This document shows positions 7,528-15,949 of a stretch of 64,000 nucleotides of DNA, piece after piece. A program made the position numbers and the translations under genes. Origin of the DNA: an uncultured Prevotellaceae bacterium (GTDB taxonomy: Bacteria; Bacteroidota; Bacteroidia; Bacteroidales; Bacteroidaceae); NCBI GenBank assembly GCA_902762325.1, contig CACWNV010000010.1, forward strand, positions 1-64,000, read 5' to 3'. The first letter of the stretch is position 1, and every line of letters starts with the position of its first letter. Under the pieces are notes generated by a model, which was not told the DNA's origin, made no database searches, and was given only the letters and a program-made list of their open reading frames with translations.

Positions 7528-8550
7528 TTACTTCGAGTTCTGCTTATAGTACTTAATGAGCTTAGGAACTACCTCTTCTACAGTACCAACAATCACGTAG
7601 TCGGCAATCTTGTTGATAGGAGCATCGGGATCAGAGTTGATGCTGATGATAATACCAGAGTCTTGCATACCGGCGATATGCTGAATCTGTCCTGAAATAC
7701 CACAGGCGATATACACCTTCGGATGAACGGTAACACCAGTCTGACCAATCTGACGGTCGTGGTCGAGCCAGCCTGCATCAACGGCAGCACGGCTTCCACC
7801 TACCTCACCGTGAAGCACCTTGGCAAGTTTGAACAGCATGTCGAAGTTCTCCTTGCAACCCATGCCATAGCCACCGGCAACAACGATGGGCGCACCCTTC
7901 AGGTTGTGTTTGGCAGCCTGCACCTCGTGGGTCAGCACTTTTACCACGTAAGCCTCGGGAGAGACATACTTGCTTACTTCAGGATAAACCACCTCTTTCT
8001 TGCACTCACCCTCATAAATAGCCTTCTGCATCACACCGCTACGGACGGTAGCCATCTGAGGACGGTGGTCGGGGTTCACGATTGTTGCCACGATGTTACC
8101 ACCGAAGGCGGGACGAATCTGATAGAGCAGGTTCTCGTAAACCTTATCATTCTTCTTGTCCTCATACGGACCAATCTCCAGTTCTGTGCAGTCGGCTGTT
8201 AAACCACTGGTAAGTGAAGAACTTACACGAGGTCCTAAATCACGACCGATAACCGTTGCACCCATTAAGCAAATCTGTGGTTGTTCTTCTTTGAAGAGAT
8301 TGACAAGAATGTCGGTGTGGGGAGCTGAGGTATAAGGGAATAATCCTTCTCCGTCGAAAACAAACAGTTTGTCAACACCGTATGGAAGAATCTGCTCTTC
8401 TACTTGTCCCTTAATGCCAGTACCGGCAACGACAGCATGGAGTTCCACACCCAGTTCATTGGCGAGCTTGCGACCTTTGGTCAGCAGCTCCTGGGAAACC
8501 TCGGCAACGTTTGTGCCTTCTACTTCTATATATACAAAAACGTTCTGCAT
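7528..8550 (-). CDS. etfA: Electron transfer flavoprotein alpha subunit
   Basis: 340 residues of the FixB/EtfA family. The N-terminal alpha/beta domain is residues 1-200. The FAD-binding C-terminal domain follows, with GGSRAAVDAGW, the stretch QIGQTGVTVHPKVYIACGIS, and the QHIAGMQDS loop. With EtfB it forms the heterodimer that carries electrons from the adjacent acyl-CoA dehydrogenase. The start is 3 bp downstream of etfB and the stop touches the dehydrogenase start, so the three subunits are co-transcribed from one promoter. Confidence 0.93.
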   Translation of the reverse strand: MQNVFVYIEVEGTNVAEVSQELLTKGRKLANELGVELHAVVAGTGIKGQVEEQILPYGVDKLFVFDGEGLFPYTSAPHTDILVNLFKEEQPQICLMGATVIGRDLGPRVSSSLTSGLTADCTELEIGPYEDKKNDKVYENLLYQIRPAFGGNIVATIVNPDHRPQMATVRSGVMQKAIYEGECKKEVVYPEVSKYVSPEAYVVKVLTHEVQAAKHNLKGAPIVVAGGYGMGCKENFDMLFKLAKVLHGEVGGSRAAVDAGWLDHDRQIGQTGVTVHPKVYIACGISGQIQHIAGMQDSGIIISINSDPDAPINKIADYVIVGTVEEVVPKLIKYYKQNSK

Positions 8551-8553
8551 GTC

Positions 8554-9450
8554 TTAACCGATGATTTTTTCGTTTAACAATTCTTGAACAAGGCTGTTGA
8601 TGTCATCATCGGCACTTGTTAAGGTCTTTGATTCTTTCGCCTGGAACACAATGTTCTTCACGGCTTTCACCTTTGTAGGAGAACCGCTGAGACCACACTG
8701 ATTTGCATCACCATCGACATCAGCTACACTCCACTGATTCAGCGTTAAGTAAGGTCTTTCCTCATACAGATAGGAGTAATCACTCCCCTCGCCATTTGGA
8801 GAGGGGGCGGGGGTGAGGCTTCTTTCCATCGGACAGGTGGCACGCTTGTATTTCATCACGAGCTTAGCGTTCTGCGGACGGCAGGGAGCAGCACTTCCAT
8901 TAACGGTTACCACAACAGGAAGGGGTGCTTCAACGGTCTCGACACCACCGTCAATGACGCGGCGGATAAGAGCCTTTCCGTCTTCCACTTTCAATATTTC
9001 CTCAGCGTATGTCACCTGATTCAGTCCCAACTTCTGTGCGACCTGCGGACCCACCTGAGCTGTATCGCCATCAATAGCCTGACGACCTCCAATCACCATG
9101 TCTACATCACCAATCTTCTTGATGGCAGTAGCCAGAGCATAACTGGTAGCCAGTGTATCAGCACCTGCAAACAGACGGTCGGTAAGCAGCCAACCCGTAT
9201 CAGCACCGCGATAGAGTCCCTGACGGATAATTTCTCCTGCACGTGGAGGACCCATCGTGAGAATTCCAACTGTAGAGCCTGGATGCTGCTCCTTCAAGCG
9301 AAGTGCCTGCTCCAAGGCATTTAAATCTTCTGGATTGAAAATCGCTGGTAAAGCAGCACGGTTGACAGTGCCCTCGGCAGTCATGGCGTCTTTACCCACA
9401 TTTCTTGTGTCTGGTACTTGTTTTGCAAGTACAACAATTTTTAATGCCAT
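8554..9450 (-). CDS. etfB: Electron transfer flavoprotein beta subunit
   Basis: 298 residues of the FixA/EtfB family: KIVVLAKQVPDT at the start, then the AMP-binding DGDTAQVGPQVAQ loop and the APLPVVVTVNG strand. It pairs with EtfA. Around residue 212 the usual sequence is interrupted by the in-frame peptide SLTPAPSPNGEGS, which is the translation of a GC-rich REP-like palindrome (8783-8817). The frame stays open and the C-terminal CGLSGSPTKVK follows normally, so the protein is probably still made. Confidence 0.92.
   Translation of the reverse strand: MALKIVVLAKQVPDTRNVGKDAMTAEGTVNRAALPAIFNPEDLNALEQALRLKEQHPGSTVGILTMGPPRAGEIIRQGLYRGADTGWLLTDRLFAGADTLATSYALATAIKKIGDVDMVIGGRQAIDGDTAQVGPQVAQKLGLNQVTYAEEILKVEDGKALIRRVIDGGVETVEAPLPVVVTVNGSAAPCRPQNAKLVMKYKRATCPMERSLTPAPSPNGEGSDYSYLYEERPYLTLNQWSVADVDGDANQCGLSGSPTKVKAVKNIVFQAKESKTLTSADDDINSLVQELLNEKIIG
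8783..8817. repeat. REP-like palindrome inside etfB
   Basis: The plus strand has CTCCCCTCGCC, then ATTT, then a G-rich GGAGAGGGGGCGGGGGTGAG. These form an imperfect GC-rich stem unlike the surrounding codons. The same kind of sequence, translated as LTPAPSPNGEG, is familiar as a dispersed intergenic repeat in many bacteria. No second copy was noticed in this window. Confidence 0.7.
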
Positions 9451-9495
9451 AAATATTAATTATAATAATGTATATACAATTTGCAAAAAGCGGTG

Positions 9496-9527
9496 CAAAG
9501 GTATAAGTTTTTTGGTATGCAGCCAAA
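9496..9527 (-). promoter_or_regulatory. Promoter of etfB-etfA-acyl-CoA dehydrogenase
   Basis: Minus strand: TTTG at 9527-9524, then 20 bp, then TACCTTTG at 9503-9496, followed by a leader of about 40 bp to the etfB ATG at 9450. Confidence 0.75.
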
Positions 9528-9626
9528 CAAAATGCACAAAATCATACCATTTGCGCACATTTCACAAGTTTTGTGCAATAAAATATGAGTCGTTTTTTGT
9601 TCTTTCATGGTAATAATCCCTCTATC

Positions 9627-10148
9627 TTACAATCGTTTCATCTCACTTACCAGACTTCCCAGATTATTACAATCTATATGATAACCGCATTGTACATACT
9701 TCTTGAAAGACCTCATGTCGAAATCGGAAATGGCATTCTCCGAATGAACAATCAGATAGAAGTGCATACGCCGTAGAAAGTCTATCATGCAGCGTCTCCT
9801 CCGCGACAGTTTCACACAATTCACCATCATGACATCACTGACATCGGTAGTAATCAATCCATCGTCTGCACATGAACACAAAAATTCCTTGCATGTCGCA
9901 ACGGAAGCGAATAACCGCACAAAAGGGACGTTCCTTTTTTTCGCTCCTATTAAGGACAGTGTATGCTTATCAATTATTCTTCTAGCAAATAAACATAAAT
10001 TGTAGGTGAAAGTGATAAGCTCTTGTTCATTCATGGCATTTATCGCATTCATTAATCCCAGATTATTAACGACCGCATTGTCAAACTTTCCGTAATCAGT
10101 TGCAACCATCTTAATGAAAAATATTAATTCCTCATTTTCCATCTGCAT
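9627..10148 (-). CDS. Hypothetical protein (173 aa)
   Basis: I do not recognise this protein. It is predicted helical, lacks a signal peptide or membrane segment, and has several Cys (CKEFLCSCADDG near the middle) and a basic patch KLSRRRRCMIDFLRRM at about residues 113-128. It is AT-richer than its neighbours and stands alone between the etf promoter and a divergent aminopeptidase gene. The length and clean frame favour a real gene. The basic helix could bind nucleic acid, but that is a guess. Confidence 0.55.
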   Translation of the reverse strand: MQMENEELIFFIKMVATDYGKFDNAVVNNLGLMNAINAMNEQELITFTYNLCLFARRIIDKHTLSLIGAKKRNVPFVRLFASVATCKEFLCSCADDGLITTDVSDVMMVNCVKLSRRRRCMIDFLRRMHFYLIVHSENAISDFDMRSFKKYVQCGYHIDCNNLGSLVSEMKRL

Positions 10149-10221
10149 TAGTTTTTATTGGTTAATTTCTTTTTCTTTAATAAGTATGTATTTCAATTTC
10201 ATTAAAAACGACAATAAAATG

Positions 10222-10253
10222 TTTGTTGACATAAAATAAAATAATTATCTTCG
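10222..10253 (+). promoter_or_regulatory. Possible promoter of the M1 aminopeptidase
   Basis: TTTG (10222-10225), 20 bp, then TATCTTCG (10246-10253), one base off TAnnTTTG. The box ends only 4 bp before the ATG, so the transcript would be almost leaderless. That weakens the call. Confidence 0.35.
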
Positions 10254-10257
10254 CAAC

Positions 10258-12771
10258 ATGAAAGTAAAAACCATATCCTTCTGTTTCTTTCTACTGGCAG
10301 TCTTCGTCACTTCTACCGCCGCTAACTCCCTGTCGTCCATTGCCGACGGGGTGCCTCAAGCACTTGCCGAGTACCGTGCAAGTCATATCAGTGAGATTTC
10401 TTACAACCTGTCTTTCAATATTCCAGGAGAAAAGAAGAAACCTGTCACATTCGATGAGCAGATTGTCTTCAACTGTAAAGGAGGAACAGAAGACCTGCAA
10501 ATTGACTTTCAAGCCAAGAAGAGCCAACTGTCCAATGCCATTATCATCAATGGGACGAAAAGAGATGTCGTCTTTGAACACGAGCACATCGTTGTTCCTT
10601 GCCGCTATCTGCGAAACGGACAGAATGTCATCAGAATCAGCGGCATCTGTGGGAACCAGGCACTGAACCGCAATGAAGACTATCTGTACACCTTGTTCGT
10701 GCCCGATCATGCAAGGTCGGTCTTCCCCTGCTTCGACCAGCCTGACCTTAAAGCCCGCTTTAAAGTAAACCTGACTATCCCTAACGGATGGACTGCCATC
10801 ACCAATGAAACCAACCGCCCCATACCTACTTATCTGTTTACATTTACAGCCGGGCGTTTCCAGCAGCAGAAGACGACAAGAAACGGGCGTGAACTGACAG
10901 CTCTCTATCGTGAAACCGACAGTGCTAAAATAGCACAACTGCCTATCGTATTCGATGAAGTGGCTCTTTCCCTGCAATGGATGGAAGAGTACACTGGCAT
11001 TCCCTACCCCTTTGAGAAATATGGATTCGTGGTGCTGCCGGGCTATCAGTTCGGGGGCATGGAACATCCGGGATGCATTCAGTTCACTGACCATGAGATC
11101 TTCCTCGGCAAGAATCCGACTCCCGATGAAGAACTGACCCGTCTGAATCTTATCGCCCATGAGACTGCTCACATGTGGTTTGGAGATCTCGTAACCATGA
11201 AATGGTTTGACGACGTGTGGACAAAAGAGGTCTTTGCCAACTTCATGGCAGACAAGATTGCCAGAGAACAGTTCCCTGACGTCAATCACGACTTGAATTT
11301 CATCAAAGGACATTACCCGCGAGCATTGTCTACCGACAGGACTGAAGGTACACACCCTATCCAACAGCCATTGGAGAATCTTAATAAGGCAGGACTGCTC
11401 TATGGCAACATCATCTATCACAAAGCCCCCGTGGTGATGAAGAAGCTGGAACAGCAGATGGGAAAGGACGCGATGCAGAAGGGACTTCAATGCTACCTGA
11501 AGAAGTATTCGTATGGCAACGCCACGTGGGACGACCTCATTCAGATTCTCGACAGTGTGTCGCCACAATCACACCTGCCTGAGTTCAGCAGGGTATGGAT
11601 TAAGGAAAAAGGGATGCCCCACATCACCTGTCAGGTCGAATGGGAGCGAACGGATGGAAACGACTTCAGCACCAGTCTTCACATTCAGCAGACCGACCCT
11701 TACGGCAGAGGACTGACATGGCCTCAGCAGTTCAAAATATGGGTTGTCTATCCTCAGACAGAAAAGTCTGGTATTCCCACAAGCGAGGTCATTGGTTTTG
11801 ACATGCGCACTGAAGACGTCTCCGTTCCGCTGAAGACTTTCCCCACAACGATTATCCCTAACTATGACGGCAGCGGCTATGGACGTTTCATCATGCCCGA
11901 CAACAACTATTCTTTCATCAAAGGGCAAGATGACCTCTGCCGCTATGCCAGCTACCTTACGCGTTATGAGAACTATCTGACGGGTGAGTGGCAAATGTAT
12001 GACGAGAAACGACCGGAAAGGTTCTTCTCCTACGTCTGGCAGGACTTAAAAGACGAAAGCAATCCGCTGATAGCCTCAACACTTTGCAACCATTTAGGCA
12101 CCGCCCTTCGTTTCATCGACCGGGCACAACGCCATGAACAAGAAAATGCTCTCTGGCAGCTAAGCCGTTCCCACCCCATCCCTTCAGTACGGCAACAGCT
12201 AACCCGACTCATCAGCCAGCAAGCCGTATCTGCTTCGGTCGTTGACTCCGTCCTAACGCTCTGGCAGTCCCAGTCGGACACCCTACTGACAAGACGGGAC
12301 TACTCCCGTATGGCTTACCACCTTGCTATTCTATGTCCTGACAAATGGCAGCAAATCCTTGCTGAGCAACGAGACCGGCTCAAGACGGATGACGAGCGCA
12401 AGCAGTTTGACTTCGTTTCGCGGGGATGCACTCCCGACGAACAGCAACAGCAGCAACTCTTCAACGAACTGCTAATTGCTGAAAACCGACGGATAGAACC
12501 GTGGGCTTCCAGTCTGCTCTCACTCCTGAATGACCCAACGCGCGAGCCGTTCAGCAACAGATACCTCAAGCCTGGGCTGGACGCTCTTAATGAAATCCAG
12601 CAGACAGGTGACATCTTCTTTCCCGGCGACTGGCTCGCTTCACTGCTCTACGGCCATCAGTCGGAAGAAGCATGTGCCATCGTCAGAACATGGATCAACA
12701 CCCATTCTGACCTGTCACCTGCCTTAATGAACAAACTCAAGGAAAACGCTTATCTTCTATTCCTCAAATAA
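10258..12771 (+). CDS. M1 family zinc aminopeptidase, secreted
   Basis: 837 residues with an N-terminal signal peptide (hydrophobic FCFFLLAVFV, then Ala-rich). The M1 zinc site is complete: HETAH at 301-305 and the third ligand Glu at 324 in WTKEVF, giving HExxH-x18-E. The exopeptidase motif appears as GGMEHPG near residue 267 instead of the usual GAMEN. The C-terminal 400 residues are the helical cap typical of larger members. It should trim N-terminal amino acids from peptides outside the cytoplasm. It ends 3 bp before the next gene, a GH43, so the two may share a transcript. Confidence 0.9.
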   Translation: MKVKTISFCFFLLAVFVTSTAANSLSSIADGVPQALAEYRASHISEISYNLSFNIPGEKKKPVTFDEQIVFNCKGGTEDLQIDFQAKKSQLSNAIIINGTKRDVVFEHEHIVVPCRYLRNGQNVIRISGICGNQALNRNEDYLYTLFVPDHARSVFPCFDQPDLKARFKVNLTIPNGWTAITNETNRPIPTYLFTFTAGRFQQQKTTRNGRELTALYRETDSAKIAQLPIVFDEVALSLQWMEEYTGIPYPFEKYGFVVLPGYQFGGMEHPGCIQFTDHEIFLGKNPTPDEELTRLNLIAHETAHMWFGDLVTMKWFDDVWTKEVFANFMADKIAREQFPDVNHDLNFIKGHYPRALSTDRTEGTHPIQQPLENLNKAGLLYGNIIYHKAPVVMKKLEQQMGKDAMQKGLQCYLKKYSYGNATWDDLIQILDSVSPQSHLPEFSRVWIKEKGMPHITCQVEWERTDGNDFSTSLHIQQTDPYGRGLTWPQQFKIWVVYPQTEKSGIPTSEVIGFDMRTEDVSVPLKTFPTTIIPNYDGSGYGRFIMPDNNYSFIKGQDDLCRYASYLTRYENYLTGEWQMYDEKRPERFFSYVWQDLKDESNPLIASTLCNHLGTALRFIDRAQRHEQENALWQLSRSHPIPSVRQQLTRLISQQAVSASVVDSVLTLWQSQSDTLLTRRDYSRMAYHLAILCPDKWQQILAEQRDRLKTDDERKQFDFVSRGCTPDEQQQQQLFNELLIAENRRIEPWASSLLSLLNDPTREPFSNRYLKPGLDALNEIQQTGDIFFPGDWLASLLYGHQSEEACAIVRTWINTHSDLSPALMNKLKENAYLLFLK

Positions 12772-12774
12772 AGT

Positions 12775-15700
12775 ATGAGACAATTACTATTCATCATCTT
12801 CCTGTGCCTGTCGTCTCTCGGTCATGCAGACACGAGGCAGCCTGTCCGATGGAACACACCGGGAGCAGGCAACCCGTTGATTCCCGGATACTTTGCCGAC
12901 CCTACAATCCGTAAGTTCGGAGATACCTTCTATATATATGCCACGACCGACGGAACGGGTAACGGCTACGGTCCCGCCCAGGTCTGGACTTCAAAGGATT
13001 TCCGCAACTGGACCAATCACATCATGGACTGGCCTACGACAGAAGTGGTGTGGGCTCCTGACGTGATGCAGGACGCCAATGGACTTTACCGCTACTTCTA
13101 TTGTGAGCCCTGTGTCATACATGAAGGAATAGGAACCACCCCACTTGGACCGTGGAAGAATGTCCTTGGTTCTGATGATGCCGTACTGATTGAAGACCGG
13201 TACGTCCACAATGCCATCACGCTCGACGGTCAGACGTTCGTCGATGATGACGGTTCCACCTATATTTACTTCGGTACGTGGGGCATCTATGACGGCTTTG
13301 GCTGTGGCGTTGCTAAGTTCAATCCCGACATGAAGTCGTTCTCTGAAAAGAAACTCATACCGAATACTGAAATAAAGGACTTCTTCGAGGCTCCTTTCGT
13401 AATCAAGCGCAACGGCATCTATTACTTCACCTACAGTTCGGGGTCATGCCACGACCACACCTATCGTGTCCAATATGCCACCAGTACTGTGGGGCCGATG
13501 GGACCCTATCAATATCAGGGCTGCATTCTCGAGACGAATGACGACAAGACGGTTCACGGTCCGGGGCATCATAGCATCCTGCAGGACGGTGAAGACTTCT
13601 ACATCGTCTATCATCGCCATAACATTCCGCAGGCCACTCATGGCTTCAATCGGCAGATCTGCATTGACGAACTGCATTTTACGGATGACGGAAAGATTGC
13701 CAAGGTCGTCCCGACGCACGACGGCGTACTTCCCCGTTCGGTTCGTGATATGCCAGTCAGGGAGAACATAGCTTTCGGGGCAAAGATCACCGCTTCGAGT
13801 TATTATAGTGACGACTTCCGTCCCGACTATGCCACCGATGACAATAACGCTACGCTCTGGAAGCCCGCCACGTGCCATGGTAAGGACTATCTGGAAATAG
13901 ACCTCGGCAGCATTCGTGAGTTCAAGGAGGTGCAAATCCAATTTGAGTTTGCAACTTTCTATTATCAGTACAAGATTGAGACCTCCACGGATGGTCAGCA
14001 GTGGACTCTCTATGCTGACCACACGAATAACACACAGCCTGGTTCACCCATGACAGATGCCGGTTCCACCAAGGCACGTTACATCCGTGTCCGGGTCACA
14101 GGCCGTGAGATGAACGGACACTTCGGAGGTATCTGGAATGTGAAAGTGTACAATGACGTCACGCCAGAGACTGAACGAGTGCAACATTCGGCTGAAAACA
14201 AGTCCAATGCATGGAAGCTGCGTCATGCCTCTCTTGCAGGTGGAACGTCCGGCTGTACGGGTTCTGACACTCCCCTCCTGCATATCAATGCAAAAGACTA
14301 TCCCGTGGGGACATTTGTAACAGAGATAACATCTTCCTCTTCATCAGAGTCAACACCCTCATACACGTTCTCTGGAGGAAGTGTCCGCGTTGAACTGCGC
14401 CAAGACCGGCCTGCCTTTCATTTCACGGGACAGCAGGTTTTCAGAAGCAACAAAGGACTTCCCGACTGTCTGAACTACAGCGCTCCCTATTCCATCGAGG
14501 CATGGATCCTGAATCCAGAGGTAGAGCGCAATGAATGTGTCGCCCTGTTCATTCCCGACAGGCACGACCTCTCCACCATCGAACTGTGCAATGGCAGTGA
14601 CCCGCAGAACGGACTGGTCATGCACAATGCCTCATTTGAGAATAGCGGTGCTCCACAACTCATCAAACAACAGGAAGGACAATGGCAGCACTGGGTGATT
14701 ACATACGACGGATACATGGAACGTCATTATCTGAACGGTAAAAAGGTAGCGGAGAAAAACATGATGCTCCTCCTGCGACCCGGCCGTTATATCCAGCTCG
14801 GTGCTTCTTTTGACGGTAATCATCCTTTCAACGGATTCCTGCATTCCCTGAGTGTCTATGACAGAACCCTCACGGCCGAGGAGATAAAGACGAATTATGA
14901 GCGTCCTCTCGACTATGACATCGAAGCCGCAAAGGCTTTACAATGGTCGGCTGCGAGAAAAGAACTGACGGACACGAAGGTTGAAGTCATTGCCGTCACA
15001 CCTCAACTGCTTAAGATACGGTTGAAGGACAGCGAAGGCAATGTCATGAAACCCGGATTCAACGACATTGCGTTTGAGGTGAAGGGAGTTGGTGAGACGG
15101 AATGGAAATCGGAGCCGACTGCTTTATTCTCTGTTCCCAAGCCAGGCCGCTATACCATCACGGCAAAGGGAAGAACTCCCGAAAAGGAGATAGTCAGTCT
15201 TTCTTCACAACGTGTCAAGACAAGTGCGAAGAACTTCTATACGTTCACAGATGACTTTGCTGGAAACACGTTAGGAACATCCTGGAAAACACTGAAGGGC
15301 AGCAGGGTAAGCGATGCCGAGGCTACGACCGACAACGGCTGTCTGACTCTCTCGTCGGCCTCCGGCAACTTCAACGCCAATGCCGATGACAATGCTATTC
15401 TGCTCTACCAGGAGGTGAAAGGTGATTTCATCGTGCAGTGTAAGGTGGACGGGATGACTGGCAGTGATGACCGTCGCACGCCGTCCTATAATGAAGGCGG
15501 ACTGATGGTGCTGGACGACTGGCAACCCGGCAACCAGCAGATTGTGCAGCCTGGGGTTTTCCCAAACTACAACTGCGGCAACATGCTGACCACTGTCAGC
15601 CATCATGGGCATCGTCCTCAGTATCCCCGAGGAAATGGATGGAACTATGACCCCTGGCTTCAGATTGAACGGGAAGGGAATCTCTTCCACGTCAGGACGA

Positions 15701-15867
15701 GCAAAGACGGAAACAACTGGACAGAGACAACCGGCTCACCTGTCGAAATGCCAGACTTCACGGCAGACAGACCCGTCAAGGTCGGGATGTTCCAAGTCAC
15801 TTACACGGACAACAAGGCCTCCGTCTCCTTTAAAGATTTTAAATTGTATCAACGTAAAATGAAATAG
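12775..15867 (+). CDS. Multidomain GH43 glycosidase (1030 aa), secreted
   Basis: Signal peptide at 1-19. A GH43 five-bladed propeller spans about 30-320: the DPTIRKFGD Asp (base), WAPDVM, and FFEAPFVIKRNG supplying the catalytic Glu. An F5/8-type-C (discoidin-like) carbohydrate-binding domain follows (about 330-465, ASSYYSDDFRPDYATDD). Then comes a LamG-like domain (about 540-700, IEAWILNP). A C-terminal concanavalin-like DUF1349-type domain (about 820-1025) ends the protein. GH43 enzymes release arabinose or xylose from plant hemicellulose and pectin; the exact sugar is not decidable here. Confidence 0.85.
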   Translation: MRQLLFIIFLCLSSLGHADTRQPVRWNTPGAGNPLIPGYFADPTIRKFGDTFYIYATTDGTGNGYGPAQVWTSKDFRNWTNHIMDWPTTEVVWAPDVMQDANGLYRYFYCEPCVIHEGIGTTPLGPWKNVLGSDDAVLIEDRYVHNAITLDGQTFVDDDGSTYIYFGTWGIYDGFGCGVAKFNPDMKSFSEKKLIPNTEIKDFFEAPFVIKRNGIYYFTYSSGSCHDHTYRVQYATSTVGPMGPYQYQGCILETNDDKTVHGPGHHSILQDGEDFYIVYHRHNIPQATHGFNRQICIDELHFTDDGKIAKVVPTHDGVLPRSVRDMPVRENIAFGAKITASSYYSDDFRPDYATDDNNATLWKPATCHGKDYLEIDLGSIREFKEVQIQFEFATFYYQYKIETSTDGQQWTLYADHTNNTQPGSPMTDAGSTKARYIRVRVTGREMNGHFGGIWNVKVYNDVTPETERVQHSAENKSNAWKLRHASLAGGTSGCTGSDTPLLHINAKDYPVGTFVTEITSSSSSESTPSYTFSGGSVRVELRQDRPAFHFTGQQVFRSNKGLPDCLNYSAPYSIEAWILNPEVERNECVALFIPDRHDLSTIELCNGSDPQNGLVMHNASFENSGAPQLIKQQEGQWQHWVITYDGYMERHYLNGKKVAEKNMMLLLRPGRYIQLGASFDGNHPFNGFLHSLSVYDRTLTAEEIKTNYERPLDYDIEAAKALQWSAARKELTDTKVEVIAVTPQLLKIRLKDSEGNVMKPGFNDIAFEVKGVGETEWKSEPTALFSVPKPGRYTITAKGRTPEKEIVSLSSQRVKTSAKNFYTFTDDFAGNTLGTSWKTLKGSRVSDAEATTDNGCLTLSSASGNFNANADDNAILLYQEVKGDFIVQCKVDGMTGSDDRRTPSYNEGGLMVLDDWQPGNQQIVQPGVFPNYNCGNMLTTVSHHGHRPQYPRGNGWNYDPWLQIEREGNLFHVRTSKDGNNWTETTGSPVEMPDFTADRPVKVGMFQVTYTDNKASVSFKDFKLYQRKMK

Positions 15868-15904
15868 AATAACAGAGATAGCAAGTTATCTCAACATTTT
15901 TACG

Positions 15905-15912
15905 TACCTTTG
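15905..15912 (+). promoter_or_regulatory. -7 promoter box of purL
   Basis: TACCTTTG, 37 bp before the purL ATG. Just upstream a small hairpin (15875-15880 with 15887-15892) followed by an AT-rich stretch may end the GH43 transcript. No clear -33 box is seen. Confidence 0.55.
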
Positions 15913-15949
15913 CAGACGAAAACAACAAACATATTAAATCAGGAAGGAT

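Noticed and set aside
10291-11568. 425-codon minus-strand frame as a gene
   Set aside because: It lies fully inside the M1 aminopeptidase gene, whose zinc-site motifs are intact; the antisense product shows no family features.
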